64,000 nt of DNA from an uncultured Emergencia sp. Lineage in GTDB: Bacteria > Bacillota > Clostridia > Peptostreptococcales > Anaerovoracaceae. The stretch spans positions 62,001-126,000 of the forward strand of contig CAJFTU010000006.1 in assembly GCA_904420065.1 (NCBI GenBank), given 5' to 3'. Position 1 is the first letter of the stretch, and each line of letters starts with the position of its first letter. The notes under the pieces are model-generated. The model did not search any database. It was given only the letters and a program-made list of their open reading frames with translations, and was not told where the DNA came from. Positions 1 to 9,101 of this stretch are shown here, in pieces. The position numbers and the translations under genes are program-made.

Positions 1-1640
1 GCTACGTATACCGGCTTCATGGTAAGGGGATCTTTCTCTGTATAATACATACAGGTAGCCAGCGTTCCCGGCGTCGGATAAAAATCCTGAACCTGATCGG
101 GGATAAACCCGTAATCTTTCAAAAACAAAGCCAGTTCCACCGCGTCCTCTATGGCGCTTCCCGGATGTGAGCTGATAAAATACGGAATCAGATACTGTTT
201 TTTCTGCAGACGACGGTTGATCTGCCGATATTTCTCCGCAAACTGCAGGAATACCTTCTTCTCCGGCTTATGCATACATCTGAGCACTCGGTCTGAAACG
301 TGTTCCGGCGCGATTTTCAGCGTTCCGCTGACGTGATGCTGGCACAACTCGCGGAGAAAAGAATCGTCTTTGTCCGCCATAACGTAATCGTAGCGGATAC
401 CTGATCGGATGAATACCTTTTTTACTCCCTCGACAGACCTTATCGCCCGCAGTACATCGATGTAGTCGCTATGGTCGACATCCATGTTATTGCACGGATG
501 GGGATATAGACAGTCTCTGTTCCTGCATACGCCGTTCTTCAGCTGTTTTTTGCAGGCAGGAACCCGAAAATTTGCCGTAGGGCCTCCCACATCGTGGATA
601 TATCCCTTGAAGTCCTTTTTTTCCGTCAGGCGCCTGGTCTCTCTGACCAAAGATTCTCTGCTTCTGCTTCGCACCTGGCGTCCCTGATGGTAGGTCAGCG
701 CGCAGAAACTGCATCCGCCGAAACAGCCCCGGCTCGATACCAGGCTGAACTTTACCTCCCGAAAGGCGGGTATATCGCCCTGTCCGACATACATGGGATG
801 CGCTTCGTTTTCATAGGGCAATTCGTAAACGTCATCCAATTCTTCCCGCTCAAGGGGAGGCTGAGGCGGATTCTGAATCACATATACGGTATCTGCGTAT
901 TTTTCCACCAGCCTCTTTCCGCTTATGGGATCGCTGTTTTTATAGGCCGTGGCAAAACTTCTGCAGTACATATCCTTCGATGCGGTAATCTGGTCATAAT
1001 CGGGAAGCCGGACCGTATCCTCATCCAAATCGATTTTGCTGTCTCTGTAGCAGGTTCCCCTGATCCAGCAGATATCCTTTACGTCGATTCCCGCCTCGAG
1101 CGCTTCGGCAATCTCCACAACGGCCCGCTCACCCATGCCGTAGATCAGAAGATCCGCCTTAGCGTCAAGCAGAATGGACCGTCTGACTCGATCGCTCCAA
1201 TAGTCGTAATGGCCCAAACGCCTCAGGCTGGCTTCAATACCTCCGATGATCACCGGAACTCCGCGATAAGCCTCCCTCGCCCGGTTGCTGTATACGATCA
1301 CCGCCCGATCCGGACGCCTTCCCGTCTCACCGCCCGGCGAATACTCGTCTCTCTTTCTTCGGCGCTTAAAAACGGAATAGTTGTTGACCATAGAATCCAC
1401 CGTACCGCTGTTGATTAAAAATCCAAGTCTCGGCCTGCCAAACCGCCTGAAATCTTCGCAGGAACGATAATCCGGCTGGGGTAATACCGCCACTTTAAAT
1501 CCTCGGCTTTCAAGCAGCCTTCCGATGATCGCCGTTCCAAAGGAATGATGATCCACATAAGCGTCTCCCGTTACGATAACAAAATCCGCCTGTTCCCAGC
1601 CCCGCTTTTCCATTTCTTCTCTTGTAGCCGGTAAAAACAT
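1..1640 (-). CDS. YgiQ-family radical SAM protein (3' end outside window)
   Basis: The gene enters the window from the left, so its C-terminus is missing; about 546 residues are visible. It opens MFLPATREEMEKRGW and carries a radical SAM cluster motif, CFGGCSFC, near residue 304, preceded by SRG, with a cobalamin-binding-like N-terminal half (TGDAYVDHHSFG, IGGIEASLRR). Order and motifs match the YgiQ (UPF0313) family of roughly 600-680 residues, whose substrate is not established. The start at 1640 is supported by an AAGGAG-type ribosome binding site a few bases upstream. No partner gene is close: the next gene is codirectional but ends 94 bases upstream and has a terminator-like hairpin. Family assignment is firm; function is unknown. 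Confidence 0.9.
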   Translation of the reverse strand, partial: MFLPATREEMEKRGWEQADFVIVTGDAYVDHHSFGTAIIGRLLESRGFKVAVLPQPDYRSCEDFRRFGRPRLGFLINSGTVDSMVNNYSVFKRRRKRDEYSPGGETGRRPDRAVIVYSNRAREAYRGVPVIIGGIEASLRRLGHYDYWSDRVRRSILLDAKADLLIYGMGERAVVEIAEALEAGIDVKDICWIRGTCYRDSKIDLDEDTVRLPDYDQITASKDMYCRSFATAYKNSDPISGKRLVEKYADTVYVIQNPPQPPLEREELDDVYELPYENEAHPMYVGQGDIPAFREVKFSLVSSRGCFGGCSFCALTYHQGRQVRSRSRESLVRETRRLTEKKDFKGYIHDVGGPTANFRVPACKKQLKNGVCRNRDCLYPHPCNNMDVDHSDYIDVLRAIRSVEGVKKVFIRSGIRYDYVMADKDDSFLRELCQHHVSGTLKIAPEHVSDRVLRCMHKPEKKVFLQFAEKYRQINRRLQKKQYLIPYFISSHPGSAIEDAVELALFLKDYGFIPDQVQDFYPTPGTLATCMYYTEKDPLTMKPVYV

Positions 1641-1691
1641 AGCTCTCCTTCCGTCTCCCGTTTAGAATTTAGCGATTCTTCTTTTCGGGTA

Positions 1692-1722
1692 TGAAAATCA
1701 GGGAAAGGCTGTCGCCTCTCCC
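1692..1722 (-). terminator. Likely terminator after the BMP lipoprotein gene
   Basis: On the minus strand GGGAGAGGC and GCCTTTCCC form a 9-bp stem with one G-U pair and a GACA-type loop, followed by TGATTTTC. It sits just past the lipoprotein stop. The T tract is short, so termination may be partial. Confidence 0.5.
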
Positions 1723-1734
1723 TATATGCAAACA

Positions 1735-2814
1735 TCACACGATTAAATTGACATTTCTCAGCTGAAGTTTTTCCGTCAATTCCACAGCTGTCTTTGCCCC
1801 CTGAGCGGAAGCAGGTTTTATCTCTCCTTCTTTCAGACGATCGCAGATCTCTCTGTAGTCATCAGGCTGAAAATACGTAAACTGAGCGCTGTCCATATCC
1901 AAACCCACTGCCTCTTCAGCAACGCCTGTCTCTAAAATCGTTCCTCCCGGGAATTCTCCGCTGTAAAACGCCGCAAGCTGTTCGCCGACACCCCGGCCGT
2001 AATCTTTGACAACCGTGGTCAACACACTCCGGGCAGACCGGCTTTGCGGGTCTGAAGCGATAACCAGGGCGTCCGCAATATCCGCCTCTACTGCCACTGA
2101 ATCGAAAACCGTGTCTCCGCAGGCGAAGATCACCTCAGTTCCCTCCTTGTACCACTGTTCCGCTTTTTTCTGTATCTTTGCGGCGGATTCATCTTCACTT
2201 CCGTAGTTATACCGCACCTCTACGTAAACTCCCAGGGATTCTGCTGCAGCATTGCAGCCTTGAAGAAAGCCGTATCCATAGTCCTTCATTTCGTCTTCGC
2301 TGCTTTCACCTAGGAAGCCCAGCTGTCTGTATCCCTCCTGAACCGCGGCATAGCCCGCGAGAAATCCCGCTTCGGACCAGTTGAATTCAATACCGACACA
2401 GTTGGAAGCCGTCTTTTGCTCGCCGCTGCCGTCTTTGGGAACGGCTCCGGACAGAATAAACGTCACATCCGGATATTTTTCCTGGGCTTCAGCGACAACC
2501 TGCTGAAAGGCACCGCCTGCGCAGACGACGATCAAAGCGCCGCTGTCCGCCGCCCTGTCGATCTGCTTCATTCTGGCCGAATCCGAATCCTTTGCCGGCT
2601 CATAGTACTTGTAGGTCAGGCCGCTTTCCTCGGCATATTCCTTCAGTCCTTCCCAGGCGCTCTGTACGTAATCGCCGTCGTCGATGGACTTATCCTCAGA
2701 CACGGTGATCATAGCCAGTTCATAAGTTCTCGCAGGCTCTTTTTCCTCTTCACTGCAGGAACAGACACCGATGCACAAAACCGCGCAAAGCAGCACGGCC
2801 AACGTCCTCTTCAT
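1735..2814 (-). CDS. BMP/PnrA-like substrate-binding lipoprotein
   Basis: A 359-residue exported lipoprotein. The N-terminus MKRTLAVLLC is a signal peptide ending in a Cys-rich lipobox-like GVCSC, so it should be anchored outside the membrane. The body matches the basic membrane protein (BMP/PnrA/Med) family of periplasmic-binding-type proteins: a VGIEFNWSEAGFLAGYAA segment and VIFACGDTVFDS are typical of the fold that binds nucleosides. I chose the ATG at 2814 rather than an in-frame start 36 bases upstream because GGAG lies 7-8 bases before it and the upstream gene's stop ends one base away, implying translational coupling. No permease or ATPase genes adjoin it, so it is an orphan binding protein or a sensor. 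Ligand unknown. Confidence 0.8.
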   Translation of the reverse strand: MKRTLAVLLCAVLCIGVCSCSEEEKEPARTYELAMITVSEDKSIDDGDYVQSAWEGLKEYAEESGLTYKYYEPAKDSDSARMKQIDRAADSGALIVVCAGGAFQQVVAEAQEKYPDVTFILSGAVPKDGSGEQKTASNCVGIEFNWSEAGFLAGYAAVQEGYRQLGFLGESSEDEMKDYGYGFLQGCNAAAESLGVYVEVRYNYGSEDESAAKIQKKAEQWYKEGTEVIFACGDTVFDSVAVEADIADALVIASDPQSRSARSVLTTVVKDYGRGVGEQLAAFYSGEFPGGTILETGVAEEAVGLDMDSAQFTYFQPDDYREICDRLKEGEIKPASAQGAKTAVELTEKLQLRNVNLIV

Positions 2815-2815
2815 C

Positions 2816-3244
2816 CTATTTCTCCGTTTCTTCTCCAAGCAGATCCTCACTGTCGATAGCCTTTTTGCTGTCCTTGATCATTTTTCCAATAGTGGAATCC
2901 GGATTTTCCCCGAAATACTGCAAAACCGTGTCCTGCATGTTGTCGACAGCCTCCTTCAGGGTTTCGCTCTTTTCCGGATCTTCCTTGGCTTTCTCGTATT
3001 CCTCGGCATAGCCTTCCATCGCGTACTCGCCTAGTTCAATAAAAATCTTTTCTACAACAGCTTCCTGCTGCTTCTCCGTAGCGCTTTCCCAATCGTCTTT
3101 TGTCCAGGACGAATATTCGGAGGTATCTAAAGACGCTGATCCCGCTGATGACTGACCGCCTGAAGAACTGTCCTGTCCAGCGCTGCAGGCGGAAACAGAC
3201 AACACAAGAATCAATACAAGAATAAAACTCAAAACTTTTCTCAT
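2816..3244 (-). CDS. Small lipoprotein, unknown function
   Basis: A 142-residue protein with signal peptide MRKVLSFILVLILVLSV and a clean lipobox SVSAC (Cys 20), then a Ser/Gly-rich linker and an acidic, helical C-terminal domain rich in E, K and Y. A good AGAGG ribosome binding site precedes the start. It is the first gene of a pair: its TAG stop is one base from the start of the BMP-type lipoprotein, so the two are coexpressed and probably act together at the cell surface. I do not recognise the mature domain. A TAGAAT -10-like box lies about 50 bases upstream, but its -35 is poor. Confidence 0.75.
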   Translation of the reverse strand: MRKVLSFILVLILVLSVSACSAGQDSSSGGQSSAGSASLDTSEYSSWTKDDWESATEKQQEAVVEKIFIELGEYAMEGYAEEYEKAKEDPEKSETLKEAVDNMQDTVLQYFGENPDSTIGKMIKDSKKAIDSEDLLGEETEK

Positions 3245-3345
3245 AACATATACCTCTGCTTTTCTATCATTTCATACTCCACTATTCTATCACAGTTGAA
3301 CAGAGATTGCGATATTTTGTTTCTGACGGTTTAGCGGGATCGACG

Positions 3346-3972
3346 TTATCTGTCCTTTCCGGTCAGCGTATTGGCGATGCTCAGCGTAATTCTGGCAGTC
3401 AGTCCCCAGATGACCCTTCCGTCAATCTCATAAATGGGAATCTCCCAGTTTCCCACTCTCCACGGATAATCCCCGCTGATCCCGATCCGTTCATAGGGAA
3501 AGCTGTCGTCAATCTCCGTGAAAACATTTTCGCTGTAAATCTCCGGCGGGTTTTCCACAAAGCGGCGCAAAGGCACAAGAAAAATCTCATCGACTTCCTC
3601 TTCAGCAAGGCAGGCGTTTCGATAATCGTCAAAATTTACGACACCCAGATAGGTAAACAGCGTATAGTTGGCGTAACCGTACAGGATGTCTCCCGGTCCG
3701 ATAAGTTCCACCTGTTCTTTACCAATACCGATCTCTTCGAAAGTTTCGCGCAGAGCCGCTTCCTCCGGCGATTCGCCCTTTTCCACATGACCTCCCGGAA
3801 AACATACTTCGCCGGGCTGAGATTTCATAGTCCGGGCGCGAACCTCAAAAAGCAGACAGGGTTCTCCATCCTTTTCCACAAAGGGCACAAGAACGGAAAA
3901 AAAACGGTGCGTCCCGATGGGTCGGGGATGCCGTTCACAAAAGTTTTCCCTGATCGTTTTCAAAGTAAGCAT
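3346..3972 (-). CDS. Nudix hydrolase, CoA pyrophosphatase (NudL) type
   Basis: A 208-residue Nudix protein. The Nudix box is complete (G-x5-E-x7-REUXEEXGU: GHVEKGE ... RETFEEIGI), preceded by PGEVCFPGG, which is characteristic of the NudL/YeaB coenzyme A pyrophosphatase group that cleaves CoA to 3',5'-ADP and phosphopantetheine. The start at 3972 ([10 protein letters not shown]) has GAGGTG exactly six bases upstream; longer in-frame starts (ATG 3978, GTG 4026) either sit on top of that site or inside the preceding terminator. The gene stands alone, after a terminator. CoA as substrate is inferred from the family. Confidence 0.82.
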   Translation of the reverse strand: MLTLKTIRENFCERHPRPIGTHRFFSVLVPFVEKDGEPCLLFEVRARTMKSQPGEVCFPGGHVEKGESPEEAALRETFEEIGIGKEQVELIGPGDILYGYANYTLFTYLGVVNFDDYRNACLAEEEVDEIFLVPLRRFVENPPEIYSENVFTEIDDSFPYERIGISGDYPWRVGNWEIPIYEIDGRVIWGLTARITLSIANTLTGKDR

Positions 3973-4026
3973 CTTCATCACCTCTGCATTGGCAGTCCGC
4001 ACGCGGCCTGCATCGCTTTTCAGCAC

Positions 4027-4056
4027 AAAATAAAAGGGGGCGAAAACATCCGCCCC
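4027..4056 (-). terminator. Rho-independent terminator after P-loop gene
   Basis: Minus strand GGGGCG, 8-base loop, CGCCCC, then TTTTATTTT. It begins about 13 bases after the stop of the P-loop protein and separates it from the Nudix gene. Confidence 0.85.
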
Positions 4057-4068
4057 GATTCGATATAA

Positions 4069-4491
4069 CTAATTGAGAACCTCATATTCTGAGAAATCTA
4101 CGCCGATCATCTCTTCCTTCTCGGCGCTCAGGCTTACGACAAAGTCCATGCCGTAATTTTTGGAAATTACCCGCAGTCTGCTGAGAAATTCAGGAATATC
4201 TCCTAAAGAAAAATCTGCATGCTTCAGAATACTGTCGATGTAAATCGTCTCGATATCGTGATCGGAACTGATTATTCCATAGATAAAACCTATGTACTCG
4301 TCACTGTTGGTGATGTGCTCGTATTCTTCCATGCAGACAACCCGGATCTTATATTTCAAATCGTACATCAGTCTGGAGTTCTTGTTGATAAAAATAATGC
4401 TCCCGTTGCTGTTCTCGACCTGTTCGTTGGCCAAATCTATCATCTGCTTTGTCTTGCCTGTTCCTTTATGTCCAACCAATAATTTAACCAT
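4069..4491 (-). CDS. Small P-loop NTPase-like protein
   Basis: A 140-residue cytosolic protein with a Walker A motif at residues 7-14 (GHKGTGKT) and a possible Walker B-like hydrophobic strand ending in D (ETIYIDSIL). Proteins of this size in Clostridia are often labelled PilT-like, but there is no hexameric PilT C-terminal domain and no pilus gene nearby, so that label should not be taken literally. GGGAGGA seven bases upstream supports the start. It is monocistronic with its own terminator. Nucleotide binding is well supported; the cellular role is unknown. Confidence 0.75.
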   Translation of the reverse strand: MVKLLVGHKGTGKTKQMIDLANEQVENSNGSIIFINKNSRLMYDLKYKIRVVCMEEYEHITNSDEYIGFIYGIISSDHDIETIYIDSILKHADFSLGDIPEFLSRLRVISKNYGMDFVVSLSAEKEEMIGVDFSEYEVLN

Positions 4492-4599
4492 ATTATTGTC
4501 CTCCCGTTCTTTTGTTATTATCGTTATTATACACTAACGCTTTCATGGATTCAATGCTTTTTTCTCTCAGATGGACAGTCTGAAGATTTCTCTGCATCT

Positions 4600-5622
4600 T
4601 TAATCGCTTTGTCCAAGCCTAAGCTGCCCGCATGCCGCGTCGATATCCGCCCCCAGCTCCCTGCGTACCGTAGCAGGAATCCCCTTTTTTTCCAAAAACT
4701 GCTGAAACTCCGCCGCTTTTTCCCGGCTCACCGTATCGAAACCGGAACCGTTCACTTTGTTCAGCGGAATCAGATTCACATGACAGAGCATACCGGAAAG
4801 CAGTCCGCTCAGGCGGTGCATATCTTCCTCTCTGTCGTTAACGCCGTTGACCAGCGTGTATTCAAAGGTGATTCTTCGTCCGGTCTTTTTCGTATATTCC
4901 CGGCAGGCTGAAAGCAGCACATTCAGAGGGTACTTCCGATTCACCGGCATCATGGAAGCACGTATCTCATCGGTAGTTCCGTGAAGGGATACAGCCAGAT
5001 TGACCTGAGGAAAATCGTCGGAAAACCGCTGAATACCGGGCACAAGTCCACAGGTAGACACAGTGATGTTCCTCATGCCGATGTTCTTCCCGGTCTTATC
5101 GTTTACGATCCGCAGAAAGGCAGATAGATTTTCGTAATTGTCAAACGGTTCTCCCGTTCCCATGACGACGATATGGCCGATCTTTTCTCCCGTATCCGCC
5201 TCTGCCTCAAGGAGCTGCGACAGCATCTCGCCCGGAGTCAGGCCGCGAACGAGACCGTTTTTTCCCGAAGCGCAAAAAGCGCAGCCCATCCTGCAGCCCG
5301 CCTGAGAAGAAAGGCAGATGGAATTTCCGTATTTATATTTCATGAACACGCTCTCGACAGTATTGCCGTCTTCCAGCCGGAAAAGATACTTTCGCGTTCC
5401 GTCCTTTACGGATTTTTGTACTGCTGCGGTTTCTACCCCGCCGATCCGACACTTTTCGGAAAGCTTCTCTTTAAAAACTTCCGGAAGATTAGTCATCTCC
5501 CGGAAGTCTTTTTTGCCTTTTCCGATCCACTGGAAGATCTGCTTTGCCCGGAAAGCCGGCTGTCCCAATCCAACAACCAGCCGCTCCGTTTCCTCGAGAG
5601 ACAGATCCCGCAGATTGATCAT
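4600..5622 (-). CDS. rlmN: 23S rRNA (adenine-2503-C2)/tRNA methyltransferase RlmN
   Basis: A 340-residue radical SAM methyltransferase that makes m2A2503 in 23S rRNA and, in many bacteria, m2A37 in tRNA. The [4Fe-4S] motif CxxxCxxC is at residues 110-117 (CRMGCAFC), and the C-terminal Cys 331 (AACGQL) matches the methyl-carrying cysteine of the family. MGTGEPFDN and NLAVSLHG are further RlmN signatures. The ATG lies one base after the ileS stop, so it is translationally coupled to ileS. Length is normal. RlmN rather than Cfr is the default reading because this is the single housekeeping-type copy in a translation context. Confidence 0.95.
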   Translation of the reverse strand: MINLRDLSLEETERLVVGLGQPAFRAKQIFQWIGKGKKDFREMTNLPEVFKEKLSEKCRIGGVETAAVQKSVKDGTRKYLFRLEDGNTVESVFMKYKYGNSICLSSQAGCRMGCAFCASGKNGLVRGLTPGEMLSQLLEAEADTGEKIGHIVVMGTGEPFDNYENLSAFLRIVNDKTGKNIGMRNITVSTCGLVPGIQRFSDDFPQVNLAVSLHGTTDEIRASMMPVNRKYPLNVLLSACREYTKKTGRRITFEYTLVNGVNDREEDMHRLSGLLSGMLCHVNLIPLNKVNGSGFDTVSREKAAEFQQFLEKKGIPATVRRELGADIDAACGQLRLGQSD

Positions 5623-5623
5623 C

Positions 5624-8600
5624 CTAAACTCTTTCTACTCCGATTCCCGTCTTATGACCGTTGAGATCGAAGGTTTCCAAACCTTCTCTTTCCTCGATGG
5701 AAAGAGACAGTGTTTCTTTTCTGATATACTCGTCATATGTTTCTGCCGCTTTGGCCACTGCTTCATCGGCGGAAATGAAAATGCGGATATTGTCCATCAT
5801 TTCAAAATTCTTCTGCTTACGCATCTGCTGTACCTTAGAGATCAGCTCTCTTGCCAGACCCTCTTCCGTCAGCTCCGGCGTGAGCGTCGTATCCAAAATG
5901 GTAAACACGTTGTTTTCCATAGCAACAGCGAAGCCTTCTTTGGCGCTGATGCGCACATCGACGAAGTCCTTCTCGATATCGACCGTTTCTCCGCCAAGAT
6001 CCATGGCGACTTTGCCTTCACTCTCCAGCTTTGACACAAACTCGGCCGCATTTTCCTTAGCTAAAGCGCCGGCAAACATCTTGATCTTACCCCCAAGGAC
6101 AGGTCCCGCAACCTTAAAGTTCGGCTTCAGGCTGAAGTCCATAAACTGATCCAACTCATCGGCAAAGACCACCTTCTTGACATTGAGTTCTTCGATAATC
6201 AGCGGCGTCAGATCTTCGATGGTCGCCTTGTATTTGCCGTCCACCAGAATTTCTGAAAGCGGCTGTCTTACCTTGATTCTCTCTTTCTCTCTGGTACCTC
6301 TTCCCAGAGCTACAAGGGTGCGAACCAAATCCATTCTCTCCTCTACCTTTTTATCGATCAGTGACTCGTCTGCCTTCGGGAAGTAAGCCACATGAACGGT
6401 TTCCTCGCCGGTCAGATTGGTGTAAATCTCGTCGGAGATAAACGGAGCGATCGGCGCGATAAGATTGGCCGTACCCACGAGAACCTCGTAAGTGGTGGCG
6501 TACACGCTCTTCTTGTCTTCCGTCATCTCTTCGGCGTAAAACCTTCTTCTCGCCCGACGGATATACCAGTTGGACAGATCCTCAGCTACAAAATCGGTGA
6601 TTGCCCGCACGGTCTTCATGTGATCGTAACTGTCCATATACTCTGTCACGTCTTTGATCAGTTGGTTGTATTTGGACAGAATCCACCGATCCAACTCAGG
6701 ACGTTTTTCATAGTCCACAAACAGCTGATCGGCTCTGATGTCGTCCTGGTTGGAGTAAAGGACGAAGAAGTTGTACACATTCCTCAGCGTTCCGAAGAAT
6801 TTGCTGACCACATCGATCAGGCCATCCTCATCGAACTTGGTCGGCGACCATGCTGGAGAAACGCTGAGCAGATACCATCTGGTCGCGTCGGCGCCGTACT
6901 TGTCGAACAGCTCAAACGGAGAAACCGTATTGCCTCTGGATTTGGACATTTTCTTTCCTTCTTTGTCCAAAATCAGGTCGTTTACCAGGACATTCCGATA
7001 AGGAGCCTGTCCCTTGATAAAGGTGGATATGGCCATCAGAGAGTAGAACCAGCCTCTCGTCTGGTCTATGCCTTCGCAGATAAAATCTGCAGGGAACAGC
7101 TTCTCGTCAAAGATTTCTTTATTTTCAAACGGGTAATGCCACTGGGCAAACGGCATGGCTCCGGAGTCGAACCAACAGTCCATTACCTCAGGTACCCTGG
7201 TCATCGTCTTACCGCAGACAGGACATTTGATGTGTACGTCATCCACGTAAGGACGATGGAGCTCGATGGACGTATCGATATCCTCTATGGCCTTTTCTAC
7301 CAATTCTTCCCGGCTGCCTATGCACTCCAGATGGCCGCACTCGCACCGCCAGATCGGAATCGGCGTGCCCCAGTAACGGGTTCTGGAAATAGCCCAGTCC
7401 TTTACCTCGGACAGCCAGTTTCCAAACCGCTTTTCACCGACGAATTCCGGATACCAATTTACCGTGTTGTTGTTGGCCACCAGCTGATCCTTCAGCTTGC
7501 TCATCTCGATGTACCAGCTCGGCTTTGCGTAATAGACCAGAGGAGTTCCGCATCTCCAGCAGTGCGGATAGTTGTGTTCCAATTTTGCCTTGGCGAAGAT
7601 CTTGTTTTCTCCGGCAAGCCACTTGATGATCTCCACATCCAGTCCGTCTTCCATGACAAAGCGGCCCTTCCACGGCGTGTCCGTGTAGCAGCCTCTTTCG
7701 TCTACCGGCTGAAGTACAGGCAGGCCGTATTTTCTTCCGCACTGATAGTCGTCTTCACCGAAAGCCGGCGCGGTATGAACGATACCGGTACCGTCTTCCA
7801 CCGACACGTAATCCATGCAGGTTACGAAAAATGCTTTCTTGTCGGCTTTGACAAAAGGCATCAGCTGCTCGTACTCGATGTATTCCAGCTCGCTGCCCTT
7901 CATTTCTTCGACGATTTCATATTTTCCTTCGCCCAACACTTTATCCGCCAGAGCTTTGGCCACGTAGAAGAAGTTTCCTTCTTCATCGCCTTCGGTCATC
8001 TTTACCCTGACGTAATCGATATCCGGACCTACGGTCAGCGCCACGTTAGAAGCCAGTGTCCACGGTGTCGTTGTCCAGGCCAGGAAATACTCGTTTTCCG
8101 CATCTTTTCTCTTGAACTTGGCCGTGATGGTATTGACCTTGACCTCTTTATATCCCTGAGCCACTTCGTGGGAAGCCAGTCCTGTTCCGCATCTTGGGCA
8201 GTATGGCAGAATCTTGTGGCCTTCGTAGATCAGGCCCGCTTTGAAGAATTCTTTGAGAATCCACCAGCCGGATTCGATATAATTGTTGTCCAGAGTGATG
8301 TAAGGATTGTCCATGTCCACCAGATAACCCATCCGCTCGGTCATCTCTCTCCACATACCGGTATAGGTGAATACCGATTCCCGGCACTTCTGGTTGAATT
8401 CCTTGATGCCGTACTTTTCTATATCCTGTTTTCCACTCATCTGGAGCTGCTTTTCCACCTCTATCTCTACCGGAAGACCGTGGGTATCCCAGCCGGCTTT
8501 ACGGTTTACCTGAAATCCCTGCATGGTCTTATAGCGGCAGATAGAATCCTTCAGCGTTCTGGCCATTACGTGATGGATGCCCGGCTTTCCGTTGGCCGTT

Positions 8601-8740
8601 GGCGGTCCCTCGTAAAAGACGAATTTAGGCTGTCCTTCTCTTGCTGTAACGCACTTGTTCAGCAGGTCCTCTTCTTTCCATTTTTCGACCTGCTCGTTCT
8701 GTACCTGCGCCACAGGCTTTTCTGATAGTTTCTTAAACAT
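5624..8740 (-). CDS. ileS: Isoleucyl-tRNA synthetase
   Basis: A 1038-residue class I synthetase. The HIGH-type motif is GIHH at residues 54-57 after PPTANGKP, and KMSKS occurs as KKMSKSRGN near residue 590. The editing (CP1) domain is present (TTPWTLASN, GTGIVHTAPAFGEDDY). The length and sequence style match the longer, eukaryote-like IleRS type found in many Clostridia rather than the shorter E. coli type. GGAG six bases upstream supports the start. Expression is controlled by an isoleucine T-box leader immediately upstream; rlmN is coupled downstream. Confidence 0.97.
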   Translation of the reverse strand: MFKKLSEKPVAQVQNEQVEKWKEEDLLNKCVTAREGQPKFVFYEGPPTANGKPGIHHVMARTLKDSICRYKTMQGFQVNRKAGWDTHGLPVEIEVEKQLQMSGKQDIEKYGIKEFNQKCRESVFTYTGMWREMTERMGYLVDMDNPYITLDNNYIESGWWILKEFFKAGLIYEGHKILPYCPRCGTGLASHEVAQGYKEVKVNTITAKFKRKDAENEYFLAWTTTPWTLASNVALTVGPDIDYVRVKMTEGDEEGNFFYVAKALADKVLGEGKYEIVEEMKGSELEYIEYEQLMPFVKADKKAFFVTCMDYVSVEDGTGIVHTAPAFGEDDYQCGRKYGLPVLQPVDERGCYTDTPWKGRFVMEDGLDVEIIKWLAGENKIFAKAKLEHNYPHCWRCGTPLVYYAKPSWYIEMSKLKDQLVANNNTVNWYPEFVGEKRFGNWLSEVKDWAISRTRYWGTPIPIWRCECGHLECIGSREELVEKAIEDIDTSIELHRPYVDDVHIKCPVCGKTMTRVPEVMDCWFDSGAMPFAQWHYPFENKEIFDEKLFPADFICEGIDQTRGWFYSLMAISTFIKGQAPYRNVLVNDLILDKEGKKMSKSRGNTVSPFELFDKYGADATRWYLLSVSPAWSPTKFDEDGLIDVVSKFFGTLRNVYNFFVLYSNQDDIRADQLFVDYEKRPELDRWILSKYNQLIKDVTEYMDSYDHMKTVRAITDFVAEDLSNWYIRRARRRFYAEEMTEDKKSVYATTYEVLVGTANLIAPIAPFISDEIYTNLTGEETVHVAYFPKADESLIDKKVEERMDLVRTLVALGRGTREKERIKVRQPLSEILVDGKYKATIEDLTPLIIEELNVKKVVFADELDQFMDFSLKPNFKVAGPVLGGKIKMFAGALAKENAAEFVSKLESEGKVAMDLGGETVDIEKDFVDVRISAKEGFAVAMENNVFTILDTTLTPELTEEGLARELISKVQQMRKQKNFEMMDNIRIFISADEAVAKAAETYDEYIRKETLSLSIEEREGLETFDLNGHKTGIGVERV

Positions 8741-8803
8741 TGCTTCTCCGCTTCCTTTCGTTTTTCAATTGGGGGAACGGTTATTTCCAAATTCCGTACA
8801 CAT

Positions 8804-9060
8804 AAAAAATCCCCAATCGAAATGCTGTTTTCGATTAGGGACGATTATCATTAACCGCGGTACCACCCTAATTGCATACCTCGGACGCGCCGCAAAGCGC
8901 GCCTTAAGGCGCCTCTCATTAAAGTGCCGGACTCGGGAGTGATATTCGCTTCCGGTTTCACCGGCTGTCTCTCAGCGCATGACAGCCTCTCTGTAAGGGT
9001 ATTACACCGGGCTACTGGTTCCGTCAGTGTCCGCGTATTGAATTTACTCATGTACCCGAT
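8804..9060 (-). promoter_or_regulatory. T-box leader (Ile) of ileS with terminator/antiterminator
   Basis: The 360 bases between ileS and the upstream permease hold a full T-box riboswitch. The conserved T-box sequence AGGGTGGTACCGCG is at 8855-8869 on the minus strand. The intrinsic terminator (CCCTAATCGAAA ... TTTCGATTGGGG then TTTTTT) is at 8804-8841. In Stem I the segment GAATATCACTC places an ATC (Ile) specifier at 8941-8943, as expected for ileS. Uncharged tRNA-Ile would pair with the antiterminator and allow readthrough into ileS. Element and specificity are read directly; the 5' boundary is approximate. Confidence 0.95.
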
Positions 9061-9061
9061 T

Positions 9062-9090
9062 ATTCTATCACTTCTGAGGACAGCGTGCAA
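9062..9090 (-). promoter_or_regulatory. Sigma-A-type promoter of ileS leader
   Basis: TTGCAC (9085-9090), 17-base spacer, TAGAAT (9062-9067), just after the stop of the permease gene and directly upstream of the T-box leader. Confidence 0.8.
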
Positions 9091-9101
9091 GAGGGATTTT
9101 T

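Noticed and set aside
3973..4026. Longer N-terminus for the Nudix hydrolase (GTG 4026 or ATG 3978)
   Set aside because: The GTG start lies beside the upstream terminator, and the ATG at 3978 is directly on the ribosome binding site; ATG 3972 has correct spacing.
4069..4491. PilT-type twitching motility ATPase
   Set aside because: Only 140 residues with a Walker A motif; no PilT C-terminal domain and no pilus genes nearby.
6392..8725. A 777-codon open frame antisense to ileS
   Set aside because: No RBS and no family features; it mirrors the codon bias of ileS, which is firmly identified on the other strand. The long frames antisense to polC (30130-32268), infB (19661-21328) and the OYE gene (54392-56134) are rejected for the same reason.
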